NCBI GenBank assembly: GCA_003956705.1
Contig: QZCP01000315.1
Span: 5,882 to 53,657 of the forward strand
Direction: 5' to 3'
Source of the DNA: Brevipalpus yothersi
Taxonomy: Eukaryota > Arthropoda > Arachnida > Trombidiformes > Tenuipalpidae
Length of the DNA: 47,776 nt
Part shown: positions 33,908 to 45,550 of the stretch, in pieces
How positions within the stretch are numbered: position 1 is the first letter of the stretch
Layout of the letters: each line of letters starts with the position of its first letter
Position numbers and translations under genes: made by a program
The notes under the pieces: generated by a model
Seen by the model: the letters and a program-made list of their open reading frames with translations, nothing else
Database searches by the model: none
What the model was told of the DNA's origin: nothing

Positions 33908-35350
33908 ATGGCCACATCTTCTCGCGTTCCTCGAACTAGATGGGCAAAATTTCGTCGATACATTCGTTTGGTGGCCACATTTTTGTTTTCCCATATTGGA
34001 TTGTGTATATTAGTGATGGGATATGCCTTGCTTGGAGCAGCTCTTTTTCAATGGCTCGAGTCAGATAATGCACGTAAAGCTCGTCGACACATTAATCTTG
34101 AGAAACAAAATCTCGTATTAAAACTGTGGAACATAACTTATCTGCCCATGTTACTTCGAGCTGATGTTTGGAAGCAGCAAGCATCCGGAAATTTACGAGA
34201 ATTCACTGCCAGTATGGTTCAATTAGTTCAAAAGAGAGGTTATGATGGTAAGAAATGCTCGTGTGTGGTTTGATAATTGTTAGTAATCGAAAATTTGAAT
34301 ATTGCCTTTTCCTCTCTTGCTTTTTTTTCATAAGGTATGGATGAGGAAGCGGAAGCAACTCAATGGGACTTTATGGGCTCACTTTTGTATTCAATTATCA
34401 TAATGACTACAATAGGTTATGGTGATATAGCTCCAAAAACTGTTGGAGGTCGAATGGTAACAATTTTTTATGCAATTATTGGTATTCCTTTGATGTTGGT
34501 ATTCATGAACAACATTGGCAATGTTTTAGCTAGCTCATTCAAATTTTTATACTGGAAAATATGTTGTCAGTATTGTTTTGATGGACGACGGAGGAGATCA
34601 AAAAAATCGAGAAAAAAGAATCGTCCCGGTAGTGGACAGCGTTCACCAGTGATTGATGGTGAAGTGATTCGAATATCACGTGAAGATGCTAAGCAAGCAT
34701 CAAAAGTGCCAATAATTCCAAACAAATATGTTGATGATGATCCAGATAATAATCAGCGATTAGGAAGTAGAAAGACCAAAGTAAAGTCCAAAGAAATTAA
34801 ACGGCTTAGCTCAAGACGGTTCAAAGGACGAGAAAAGCAATCACAATTGCAACAATTGAAATCGATTAGTCCAACGAAAACAGCTTCAACAACAACAACA
34901 ACAACAGTACAAATACAACAGCCAATATCAACTATTCAAGCATTAGCTTTCCAGTATGAGAATTCCGATGATATCTCTTCCGATGAGAGTGAAGATGAAG
35001 ATGATGGAAACATTCCTATCTTGGTTTGTCTGATAATCGTTGTTTGTTATATTTGTCTTGGAGCTTTGCTTTTCAGAGAGTTTGAAGATTGGCCGTTCGG
35101 TGATTCAGCTTATTTCTGTTTTATTACACTCACAACCATTGGATTTGGAGACTTTGTGCCACAAGGTATCAAAACCAGATCAACGGATCAAAAACAGATC
35201 ATCAATCGGGTGTATTCAGCTCTCTATCTACTGTTTGGAATGGCTCTGATGGCGATGAGTTTCAATGTGATCAAAGAATCGGTTATAAACACTTTTCGAG
35301 CATTGGGAAAGAAGATTGGTCTTGTTAAAGGTGGCAAAGGTTGTTATTAA
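33908..35350 (+). CDS. Two-pore domain potassium channel (K2P/TWiK type)
   Basis: Exons 33908-34247 and 34335-35350 (87-bp intron, phase 1) encode 451 residues. K2P subunits dimerise in the plasma membrane to give background K+ current. Order seen: M1 (SHIGLCILVMGYALLGAALFQWLE), an extracellular cap region, pore 1 with filter TTIGYGD at 138-144, M2 (FYAIIGIPLMLVFMNNIGNVLA), a cytosolic linker of about 160 residues, M3 (ILVCLIIVVCYICLGALLF), pore 2 with TTIGFGD at 380-386, and M4 (LYLLFGMALMAMSFNVI). GYG/GFG is the normal pair. The linker is basic and Ser/Thr-rich, then acidic (SSDESEDEDD), far longer than in most K2Ps and a likely regulatory segment. The ATG at 33908 is the first in frame after an acceptor at 33893, so a 5' untranslated exon exists upstream. 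Confidence 0.92.
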
Positions 35351-35460
35351 ATAAAAGCATCTGACAATCAAATGAGTCATTCGATAAATTGCTTAGAATA
35401 TTTTCCAGCTTATCTTAATTCGTTATTGGAAGGAAAAACATTTGCACCTATGCATAGACA

Positions 35461-35466
35461 AATAAA
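35461..35466 (+). promoter_or_regulatory. Polyadenylation signal AATAAA (K2P)
   Basis: 111 bp after the stop. Another AATAAA at 35350-35355 overlaps the stop codon and is less likely to be used. Confidence 0.5.
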
Positions 35467-35737
35467 AACAGAGTGAGAGAAGGCGATAGAACGCTATTAA
35501 TCGATTATGAACAACATGACTTGATGATGTCCATCTGCAAGAGGATTTTTATCGGAAGATTAAAATCCGTAATTATATTAGATTATCGTGATTTGAGTGT
35601 AGGTGAAAGCAAATTGCTGATAACCATGATCATAAATAAGTCATAATTTGAGAAGCGAGCTATGAGCGATTGCGTTAACATGGATAGTTTAAGCTGATTA
35701 AATTGATTGAGGAAGACCAACCAGATACTCATAATCA

Positions 35738-36375
35738 TCATCTTTTCCCTTTTTTCTTGGCTTTATTGGTTGGAGAGGTGGACTGGAAAACACTTGATGC
35801 TGACATGAGATTCTCAATGTATTGACCGAGAACTTGATTTTCAGATCGAAGCTTCAAATTTTCCTCCTTAACACTGTCCACTCGAAGGCTGAGATCTAGG
35901 ATGAACATTATCATCATGAGAATATATCGATGATTAATTTATGTACAATAACTTTCATCCCAATCAACTCACCATCTAGTGTATTTTGAAGCTCTAACAC
36001 TTGCTGTATTAATCGCTCCTTCTCTTGTATCTCATCAAGATTCAAATCGGGATCTAACAAGAAGAGAGAAAGAAAGCGATTATTATCAATCGAATCAATC
36101 AACAACTCATGATCAATAACCGAATGACAGTCACCAGTGATGACCATCAACTCACCAATCATGGAACCTTGCTCATTTGAACATAATGATTCGAAACTTT
36201 GATCATTGGGAAAACCACTGTCAGAAATGAGGCCAAATTTGGAAGTATCATCATAATTTGTATCACTATTTTCCGTTTCAGGCTCATCTTCCGCATCTTC
36301 ATCAGCAAGAGGTATATTTTTCAACTCATCACTCATTTCGGTTAAATCCAGTTCACCTTTCTTCACCGAACTCAT
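35738..36375 (-). CDS. SCOC: Short coiled-coil protein (SCOC / UNC-69)
   Basis: Exons 36375-35973 and 35895-35738 (77-bp intron, phase 1) encode 186 residues. SCOC/UNC-69 is a Golgi/vesicle coiled-coil adaptor that binds ARL1-type GTPases and FEZ1/UNC-76, acting in axonal transport and autophagy. The C-terminal ~80 residues are unmistakable: EKERLIQQVLELQNTLDDLS, then RVDSVKEENLKLRSENQVLG, then QYIENLMSASSVFQS and a Lys-rich tail. The N-terminal ~105 residues are acidic and not conserved, and make the protein longer than most isoforms (82-159). The start is ATG 36375 (MSSVKKGELDLTE). It is convergent with the K2P gene. Confidence 0.92.
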
Positions 36376-36806
36376 GACTGATGCAGGCAAGTGTGGCTTG
36401 TGAGTGTGGTGTTTGTTGGCACGTTGCGAGAAAAAAATTGACTAGGCAAATGATGACTAAAATATTGTGAGAAAGAAATTAATTTAAACTAGAACGAGAA
36501 CATGATGATAATGATGAATAAAACCATTCAAAAACGCACATCTTGAGGATTGCATCAAAACAAGGCGCGACTCGCTCGATCATATGCCTTGAGATGAGCG
36601 CTCGAATCGAAATGTTCATGGTGATGATTTTGAACATTATCATCATGAACTTTTTCAAGATGCATGAATATATTAATTAATACGTAGGATTTTTTTATTG
36701 ATAAAGTAACAGAATTACGTGTTTATATGGGCTGATAAATTGAAAAATATCTTCATCAATCAATCAATTGATTGATTGAGAGAGAGAGGGATGAAGTAGT
36801 TTCGAT
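36376..36806. other. SCOC promoter side and 3' flank of next gene
   Basis: Between two co-oriented minus-strand genes. Contains a 24-bp palindrome at 36756-36779, a minus-strand AATAAA at 36694-36699 (likely for the 36807-37208 gene), and TGCATCAAAACAAGGCGC near 36553. Confidence 0.5.
36756..36779. repeat. 24-bp perfect palindrome
   Basis: Three TCAA units and an exact mirror complement (TTGA units), abutting a short (GA)n. It lies just beyond the stop of the unknown 133-residue gene, where it would form a 12-bp stem in the transcript. Confidence 0.9.
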
Positions 36807-37208
36807 TCAAGCTTCGTCAACATAATTGGAATTGAATCTTCTGGTCTGTAGATTACTTTGGGAAGATGAAACATTCGAATCGGTTTGAAGATATTCACCA
36901 AGATCCCAGATGATTGAATTTTTACGATATCTTCTTGAATTAAATCGAATAAAATCGAGACATTTGCGCCCAGTTTGCTGGCCTTTTTTCATTAATGATC
37001 GATGGGCTGATCTTATCATCTGGATGATTCGATCTTCTCGCGATAGATCATATTTAGCGTGAAAATTGTATTTTGATAGTTCTGTTGGCACTCCCATTCC
37101 GAATGTTTTGGTCATCAATAGAAGCCGGTCAACAACTTGTTCTCTTCTCTCCAGTTCAGATTGAATTTCTTGAACAAACTCAACAGACAACTCTGAAGGG
37201 GTGGCCAT
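36807..37208 (-). CDS. Unknown 133-residue protein
   Basis: Intronless frame with a clear Met start (MATPSELSVEFVQ). It predicts as an N-terminal helix/coiled coil (EIQSELERREQVVDRLLLMTK), a loop, a basic central helical part (IRSAHRSLMKKG, RFNSRRYRKN) and a Ser/Asn-rich acidic tail. There is no signal peptide or membrane segment, so it is probably an intracellular, perhaps nuclear, protein. I do not recognise the family. It is transcribed in the same direction as SCOC and PSMD7 and has its own likely AATAAA (36694-36699). Composition is protein-like and unrelated to repeats, which argues for a real gene. Confidence 0.65.
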   Translation of the reverse strand: MATPSELSVEFVQEIQSELERREQVVDRLLLMTKTFGMGVPTELSKYNFHAKYDLSREDRIIQMIRSAHRSLMKKGQQTGRKCLDFIRFNSRRYRKNSIIWDLGEYLQTDSNVSSSQSNLQTRRFNSNYVDEA

Positions 37209-37537
37209 TGTATGAATGATAATTTCCTTTAAGAAATGGACACTTATTTACCACACACACATGAAGGGTTAAATAAGAACAAATAAAATGAAAATGTGAC
37301 ACAAAAATATCCTCAGGATAATAAGGAATATATCCAATAATCCGATTGTTGAGCTTAGAGAGCCAAAAATTACGTGAGTGACCGAGTAGAAATTTAATGT
37401 GTTAGTGTTATATATAAACATTTTGCTTTTTGATAGAAATTCCATTGAATCGATTTGAACAAAAAGCAGGTTGAACTTGAATCTAGATCATTCTAAATTT
37501 TTTTCCTTCTCATCTTTGAATGAACATAGAGCAGCAC
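37209..37537. other. Spacer between unknown gene and PSMD7
   Basis: Promoter side of the 133-residue gene and 3' flank of PSMD7. No other feature seen. Confidence 0.5.
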
Positions 37538-37543
37538 TTTATT
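37538..37543 (-). promoter_or_regulatory. Polyadenylation signal (PSMD7)
   Basis: AATAAA on the minus strand, 30 bp beyond the stop codon. Confidence 0.55.
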
Positions 37544-37572
37544 CGTTTTGAGGGAAGATATTTTTGAAATTC

Positions 37573-38827
37573 TTAAGGACTCTTTTTTGGGCTACCGGGA
37601 CCATCACCAATTTTTCCATTCATTTCCACAGTGCTATTGGTATCTCCATCTTTAGATCCAGCAGTAATTTCTTTACTCTTTCCATGATCTTTATCTTTAA
37701 GACCCTCTTTACGCTCTGCATCACGATTGGTTATTTTGTTGTTGATTAAATTGTGCAACGCTACCACCGATCTGGCCAAAGATGCCAAATAAACCACTAA
37801 CATTTGATCATTAGTCTTGATATACATAGATTTGACGAAGGCATCGGTCATGGTTTCAGGAAGAAGATTAAAAATGTCTTGAAGCAAATAAATGATGGAG
37901 TTGTTACGAGGTAGTTTATCAGCGGTCACTAAATCTAGATATTCCTTGATACTATTTAATTGAGTGTACAGGCCTTTCAAGCCGAGAAGCTGATTGTTCA
38001 CTCTTTGTGATAATGAGCCCAATGTAGTGTCTTTAATATCACGTAAAAGATGCTCAACACCCACTTCTTCAGCCTCTTCAGCACCTATCTCACTAGATAC
38101 ATGTTCAAAGGTTTTGGATGTTGGTGTTCCATCGTCATGCACTTCTTCCACAGCAAAATATGCTTCCGTTGGTAAACCTAAATCCTTGGGTTTTGCATCC
38201 ACAATGACCAGCACAGAATTAGCGCAATACTTTCGTATTAAATCATTGATTTCAATATCATTCTGATTCAATTTAGGTCCTGTATGATACCATCCCACAA
38301 TGTGTTCCCGAGCGTTCACTTTTTTGAACATTGAATACATGTTTTCAAGATAATCATGATCCAAGAACCATACATTCTTTTCTTTATCATCCTCATCGAA
38401 AGGAACTGGCCGGAAAAAGAAGCACAATGTCCAATTAGCCATTGACACTCGGATCCAGGTGTATGTCAAGCAAATTAAGCAAATCAACTTACCAGCAAAA
38501 CTGCTTGTCACATCTAGTATACCATTGCCTTTCATGGCACCCAACAGACAGCCAACAACTCTCTTTTGATTACCAATTTTACCCATACGATTGAAATGAT
38601 CTACCACCGATAACAATACCAATGGATGGACAATAACTTTCTCAATTGGCAATGAATCTTTACTCTTATTAGTTGATGTATCATCTTTCTTATTACTTCC
38701 CGGTGAACCGATTGCTGCAGTACCCTTGCTGGTAGATGTTCCTTTTGAACCTTTGCCGTCCTATTACAAATATAACACACACAATACATCAACATCAGCA
38801 TCTCTATTTCACACATTAACTTACCAT
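37573..38827 (-). CDS. PSMD7: 26S proteasome regulatory subunit RPN8
   Basis: Exons 38827-38825, 38760-38493 and 38405-37573 encode 367 residues. RPN8 is a lid subunit of the 19S particle; it pairs with the deubiquitinase RPN11 and has a catalytically dead MPN domain. Marks: VIVHPLVLLSVVDHFNR, VVGCLLG, VWFLDHDYLENMY, REHIVGWYHTGPKL (His-Thr instead of the JAMM His-x-His, as normal for RPN8), GLPTEAYFAVEEVHDDGTPT and the SEIGAEEAEEVGVEHLLRDI stretch. The start codon is alone in exon 1: ATG is followed at once by GTAAG, and exon 2 resumes with DGKGSKG. The second intron (87 bp) is stop-free and in frame. An N-terminal Ser/Gly/Lys-rich extension of about 40 residues precedes the domain. Divergent from TMEM147. 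Confidence 0.93.
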
Positions 38828-39357
38828 TTGTAATCAAAATGTATAGTTTAAATTGAATCACAAACTGTATATATATTCTTAATCACAATAATAATAATAA
38901 TAATATTTCATCAGCAGCAGAAAGTGTGTGAAAATGACTTGACTGAAAATTTTTTCATCATCACTTGCGCTGTTCTTCTTCTCTTTTCTGTGAAACATCA
39001 TTCAAAAAGCAGCATGTTCATTTGATGAATATTGTTAGATAATATCTCCATCCACCTTGATTCATGATTCAATTTGAAGGGTATCTTTAATTCCTTTTGA
39101 TTTAACGAATAATCGATAATTTGTGGGTTCATGTATAAGGTGCCTTGATGGTTAATTGTGATAGTGTGTGTTGATTGGTATCAGTAGTATCCTGTGTGTG
39201 TAAACTAGTATTCAGCTCGAGGTTTGTAACCTCTTGCCGGTCGCTGACATAATCACTTTTGGTGTCAATTTATTTGTGTGCATAGTTTTGTTTTGTTTTG
39301 AGGAACTGTATGTTTAGTGTTTAAGAGGAGAAAGCAATTCAAATACATTTAAATAAG
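38828..39357. promoter_or_regulatory. Divergent PSMD7/TMEM147 promoter region
   Basis: 530-bp spacer between opposite ATGs, with an AAT-triplet run near 38887-38904 and TG-rich patches near 39160-39210. No TATA box; promoter role inferred from arrangement. Confidence 0.4.
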
Positions 39358-40158
39358 ATGAGTTTTTATTATTTCATCAATTGTGTATCTCTAACATTCC
39401 TGCCACTTTTTCTTGTGTACAAGTTTACCGCTTTGTAAGTTGAGTTCAAAAATATCTTCTCATGATAATATTATGTAATTTACTCATTTATGCAATCTTT
39501 TTCTCTCTCTTTCTCTTTACAGATCAGAGTATGGATCAATTTATAGATGTGCATCCGCTCTATTTGCATATATTGTAACACAAATTTCCAAATTACTACT
39601 TATTGCTACCTTGTCAGCACCTTCTATGATATTGGATCATCTCGTTGATTGCCTTGGACTATATTATGTCCTGGTTAAGCAACAAAAAGCTAGTCTTGCA
39701 CAAGTAAAAATATTAGGTAAAATTTGACCTCAGATAGACACTGTTTTGCGGTTATAAACTAAGGAATGATTTTTTGGTCTTTCTCCTTGTAGCTGTGGCT
39801 GTGGGCTGGAATTTTGGTGAATCTCTTTTGACAAGATTTTTAGACTTCTATGTTAATGCCAAGTCTATGCAATTTGATTGGAAGCATATAATAACTGCCA
39901 TTGAAGCTAACTTGTCTCTGGTAAATTCTTTCTGGTCAATTTTTACCACTCTATCTGATCGTAATACATTTTTACTCTCTTTTGCAGCTGCAGACGATAT
40001 CTGTTTGTACTCTTATATGGACTTGGTCTCGAGGAAATCAGAAGATTATTCCATTAATTTTGTTGCTCTACTTTTCGGCATTCTCAATTTTCACCGATGT
40101 CTTGACCAGAGCGGGACTCGTTCTAGCCCTCTCATTAACTACTTTTGTAATGTGTTGA
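39358..40158 (+). CDS. TMEM147: Transmembrane protein 147 (BOS complex)
   Basis: Four exons, 39358-39434, 39523-39716, 39793-39920 and 39988-40158, encode 189 residues; all junctions are GT-AG with agreeing phases. TMEM147 sits with NOMO and Nicalin in the ER membrane (BOS complex), which joins the multipass translocon and helps insert multi-span proteins. Family resemblance: N-terminal MSFYYFINCVSLTFLPLFLV, junction TALSEYGSIYRC (human GLSEYNAFWKC), VAVGWNFGESLLTRF, and MQFDWKHIITAIEANLSL. About seven hydrophobic spans are expected; the sequence is ~35 residues shorter than human (224). The stop at 40156-40158 follows SLTTFVMC; AATAAA lies at 40219. Confidence 0.88.
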
Positions 40159-40218
40159 GGATAAAATATTCACTCAAATGTGGCTTGATATCATCTCACT
40201 TTAAGAAACTCCAGTTTC

Positions 40219-40224
40219 AATAAA
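40219..40224 (+). promoter_or_regulatory. Polyadenylation signal AATAAA (TMEM147)
   Basis: 61 bp after the stop codon. Confidence 0.6.
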
Positions 40225-41633
40225 TTCATTTTTCATTCTTCAAGATAACTCCTTGGACAGATTATTAATGGAAGAGTGGCTCTTGAAGCAAAGATCGTAA
40301 CCATATTTTCTGAAAAAATATCTACTTCAGAAGAAAGTTGAAAGATGACATAAGATAAACAACACTCCAATATTGATTCCAGTAATCAACTCGTTAAACA
40401 AGCAATATACAGTGAATAGAAGTCAGATGCATACAGTCGTTTCGTTTCAGCAGATACGCATTGCCCTTATATTTCCTTTTAGTATATTTCAGCTATTAAT
40501 CACAACTTTCTCTCCAATATCAAGTCATATTGGCTATTGATTGATTGATATTGGCATATTGACGTTCTCAACAATCAATTGGACAATAATTCAATGGCTA
40601 AAGACCCTCTCAGCCTCTGAATCTGCTGATTGAAAAGTTTTCTGAAATTTATTTGCTACTCAATGCTCACCTCTAGTGCAGATTCTCACTATAAAAACCA
40701 TATCTAGCTCATCTCTAAAGCCAGTCAGCTTATCATCTCCTCATGAACAATTCGAAAACCAATACAAGATCTTTGCCTTACTTCGTTACAGCTCAGTCTT
40801 GGTGAAAAATCAATTCATTAGGACAGTTTCTAAGCCCCTGAAAAATGAGCGAATAATTGTTTGGACGATGGCTGTTCTTACCCAGCCTCTGCCTGAATAC
40901 ATGAGGCTAGTCCCTCGATTATTGCCATCATTCTTTGAATGAATGCTTATGCCATCAAGGGTATCTCTACAATTTCAAATCCTCTCTAATTTTTATGCCC
41001 CTAAGAATGCAAATATCATAATAATAAGAAGGTCAAGACTTCCAAATGAACGAATCAATGGCTTCATGGAATCATCTGACGACTACCAATCCAAAAAGTC
41101 AACATGATAAACTTTTAGAAATGAGAAAAGAATATTGTTCTAACGAAAAAAATGTATGTGAAATGATGAAGCTCGTGAGAATTCTCAGTCTTTTATCGGT
41201 AACAAATGCCTTTCGTACAAGGTAACGGAAACATTACCATTATTTACTCTAACCTTTTCCCCCAAATTTTTACCGAACCATAATATGAATCGAATCAGAA
41301 AAATACGATAGACTATTGGTGACAAATTTTTATCCCAAAATAGTGATACTGATCTAATTAACACATTTTCAGCGGAACAAGGATCGTTCCAATTGAACCA
41401 TAAATAGATCAAGAAAGTTGGTGAGATATCTTTACCTTCCACTTTTAACGATATTCACGGCCACTTGATCCTCCAAATAAATAAGATTTCTTTTTTTTTT
41501 CAAATCATAAGATGAGTTATTCATAAGGATACCCTATCGTGCATAGAAAATTTGCAATCTCCTTTCTCCTCAATCGGTCAGATCATTGAGCCAAAATTTC
41601 CACTTGAATTAGCTTCCAGTGCAAACCTTTTGA

Positions 41634-41695
41634 TTTCTCTTCTCTCATCTCTCTCATCTCTCTCTCTCTATTTTCTCTTTCTTTCTTTCTTTCTT
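41634..41695. repeat. Pyrimidine-rich simple repeat
   Basis: TCTCTCATC units passing into (CTTT)n; a similar tract with (CTTT)n lies at 41939-41994. Confidence 0.85.
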
Positions 41696-42192
41696 GACTC
41701 TTGATCGATATGAATGATAATGAAGATTGAAAATAAGAAGCAGTGCATATTTGCTTCTCCGTTTCCCAACTCTTGATTGACTTTCATTGCCATTACAACG
41801 AGGCCAGTAAATACAGGCTGAGGCTGAGGCTATCCCTGGCGCTGTTATGCCCTGAAAATCAATTGACGACACTTCAATGATTCCAATAACGATGGGACGA
41901 CAACATCTTCAAACTACCTCTATTTCTCCCTTCCTTTTGCTCTCTCTCTCTCTTTCTTTCTTTCTTTCTCTCTCTCTCTTTCTCTTTCTCTCTTGAATCT
42001 AATGTGTATACAAAATGTTGAGCATCTTCGTGTTTTCTCTCTCCATCCAATACAGCACAAGATGATGCAGCTTGTCATCAGGAGCAAGGATGCGGAAGGC
42101 TGATCTGAAAGGCTGAATGTCAGGGCAATCATGAGAAGAATTAAGTCACTATATTGAAAAATGTCTTTCTCCAGTCTCAAATACTCTTTCTT

Positions 42193-42193
<1 letters not shown>

Positions 42194-42261
<68 letters not shown>
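42194..42261. repeat. (CT)n microsatellite
   Basis: About 34 uninterrupted CT units. Confidence 0.96.
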
Positions 42262-42266
<5 letters not shown>

Positions 42267-44062
42267 CCATTGGAAAATGATCGAAAGCAAATTCGAATGG
42301 TCCAGACTGGAACCCAATCATACCTTGAATAGGACCTTCAAGTAGAGTAAAAATTTTTAAAATTAAGAAATTCAAATAATCATTGCTCTTGACAGCAATT
42401 GTGTCTGATCCCATTATACCATTCTGTGAATTCATGATGATACTAAATAGTCCCTTTTGATCATCTGATTCAAAATTTTGATCACCCATTCAAGATAGGG
42501 GAGTTGGACACCTTTTCCTTGAAAAATGAATAGTTTGCATTTTCTTACGGGCAATAACTTTTATCTTTTCTTATTAATTTTCGACCCATCTTTTGATTTA
42601 TGATTTGTCAAAATTTCGTTCCATCCATTCTGATACACCTGATGTGACACCGACTGGCAATCAATTTGATTTCAAAAGTTGATTTATTTTTCAAGAGCAA
42701 ATACATTTCAGGTAAAGTCGATTAGACAAACTTAATAGTTTGGGAAAAACTGATGAGTGGGAGCTAATTTTTTAATTATCGATCTTTTATTATTATTCTT
42801 GAAGGGTGTCTATGCGTAACCAGATGAAGAAGAAGAAGAAGAAGAAAAATTTTCCAGATAAGCCTTTTCTTTCTGGATGGTGAATGATAAATTTCATTTC
42901 AAGTATGTATCTTCTCCGCCTTACAAAAGCAAATATTGCTGGCTTGATGTTCCGTTTGTACATGATAACATGTATGTAACATATACACAGTGACAATTAT
43001 GAGCACCAACAGGCAGATCATTTCGAGATGATGCATAAAAAAAGCAGTGAATATGATAGCATGTCAAAATTTCTTTACCGGCAGAAACGAATGATGAGGA
43101 GAAGAGAGAGATGATCATCATGTGAAATTTGGGTGCGAATCAGATGAGGTCACTGTTGAGCGATCGTTTTCTTGCCGCTCGATTGACACTTGATGCGTAT
43201 TCCTAATCTAATTATACAAACACTCTACTCTATGGCTTTGCTTCGTGTATATCTGGAATCACACCATCTCTCTCTTTTGAATACTTGAGATGATACTTCA
43301 TCTTAATTAAAATGTTGGTCAAAGAAGTAGAGATGAATTTTCATTTTCGTTCTATGAATAGCAAAAGAAACTTGATTTTTGAATTTCTATCATCAGTATC
43401 GTTTGTAATTAAGGATAACTGTTATTTCAGTTGAAATTTTTTCATGAATTACATTTCTCTCGATATTCCTGTTAGGAATGGAGCTCTCAAAAGAACAGAG
43501 AATAGACGGCTGGTAATCTATGTGAAGTTTCGAGGATTACTCTGAATTTGTGGGTCAAATAATAGTTATTGGAACCTAATACCGGGCAAATAGTATTGAT
43601 GAGATGAATTTTCCGATCATTTGAGAAATGATATTAGATATATTGAAGGGCAAAAAAGAATGAATATCTATTTTCAAACTTCGCAGATGATATCAGACCG
43701 TTGACCATGTGACACATCGAGGCAATAAATTTGATCAGATTTTCATCATCAGATTTCGAATGATCAAGCGACTAACTCGTAAAAGGACGATTAAGACCAT
43801 GATTGCTTATTGATTGTGGCTTCTTTTTTCTCGAATGATATCCCGAAAAAAAAGGTTTAAAGCAATCACAATGATGGACATGATGAGTAAAACGGTGCTC
43901 ATTGATCAGGCTACAGGTTATCGATAGCACAAATCGACGGAAAATAATATTGATTTATAGTGGAAGCAATGTCATTACGAGTTTGACAGCAAATCTGCCA
44001 ACCGAGCAACTTCCGTAAGTTAATTTTGGGAGAGGTTAATCACAATTTCTTGTCGGAGTATT

Positions 44063-44065
<3 letters not shown>

Positions 44066-44111
<46 letters not shown>
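44066..44111. repeat. (CT)n microsatellite
   Basis: About 23 CT units. Confidence 0.96.
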
Positions 44112-44113
<2 letters not shown>

Positions 44114-44869
44114 GCCATTTATGATTATTTTCGATAGATTGAAGACTTTCGGAAGTATCATCCACCAAAATGTTTTCATTCGATTGATTCCAGAAAAGTT
44201 CATGTACTCGATCGAATTCATCAGCCTGTAAAAATTTTCGACTCAAGTGTGTATCTGTTATCGAGGATTACAGATGTCAAATATTGAACATTTTCTGATA
44301 CACTAATGCTGACTGGGAAATTAAAATTAGCAGCTTCAATTCAATAGATTTATCAATTTACCTGAATATTACCTGTCTTACTATTCATCTTGGAGCTCTA
44401 AATTCATCATCTAATATTCATCTAATGTCAGACTCATTTCTCTTTTCAAATTGATTCATCATTATTGACTAGATTATCACCTATATTAGTTGATGAATAT
44501 ATAAAAGAAAGAGCGAAAAAGGTAAAAGAAAAGAGAGGACATTTACTTCTTTCTCTCTCTCAACATCTTACTCGTCTGATATGGATGATTTGAATTGTCA
44601 AAGAGGTGAAATAGATCATGAAACAAAGAATTATCATATATTTTCTGCTATGATAGACAGAAGAAGCAATTAAAAGGCGTCTAATTGCAGCAAAATATTT
44701 GATGTTCGATATTCATGTCGACTTTTTGAAGATGACTGAAAAACAAAGTTAGCTCGATCAACGATGAAGATCGCTAAAAAGATGCTCAATTCGCATCAGC
44801 ATCTCTCTCTTTCCCCTCTCCAGTCTCGTTTCTTCATTCATTTTTCACCTCCTCCTCCTCCCTCCTCCT

Positions 44870-44969
<100 letters not shown>

Positions 44970-45550
44970 GAATCATGTTCTCTCTCTCTCCATCGTTCTG
45001 ATCTCTCTCTTTATCTCATCATTCGGGAAGCTTTCTTTTTCTCCAATCAATCGAATTTCAGGCTCACTTCTGATTTGGAGGTCTCAAGTTGAGTAAATCT
45101 TTTGCTTGTTATATATACAAACATACTTACGTTACGTTACAATGCAAATACTGGCCAATTGTTGAGGTAAGCTTTGAAAAATGTTTGATTTTATACTGAT
45201 AATATTTTTTGCATAAATTCATGAACTTTTTTCATTCTTTCATTGATGAAATGTGGATTCTCTGTTCTGAATCTGATCTCTTTGTGTCAAAATCAAGAAT
45301 TTTCATCAACTTAACCGCTTTTTTATCCAATTTTTTTACACACAGAACATTAATCCTCCATTCAAACTTTTGTGAAAGAATCAAGTTTTTCGTTCATTTT
45401 TGTTGCTGTGCTTGGAATAGTTTTATCGACAAATTAATTTGAATCTGTGTCCATCAATTGAATATTGAACACTTGAACAGTATTGATTTTTTTTCTCGTG
45501 ATTCTCTAAGCCATTATTAACACCATCAGTTGAACCAATTTTTGATCACA

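Noticed and set aside
39774..40223. 149-codon frame reading through TMEM147 exon 3, intron 3 and exon 4
   Set aside because: Past 39920 it is intron and then the wrong frame; splicing at 39921-39987 restores the TMEM147 sequence.
41185..41442. 85-codon minus-strand frame with hydrophobic composition
   Set aside because: No recognisable domain, no promoter or polyadenylation signal, isolated in a gene-poor region.
41920..42489. 189-codon minus-strand open frame
   Set aside because: Long only because it crosses two GA/CT repeat tracts that never give a stop; no domain, no splice support.
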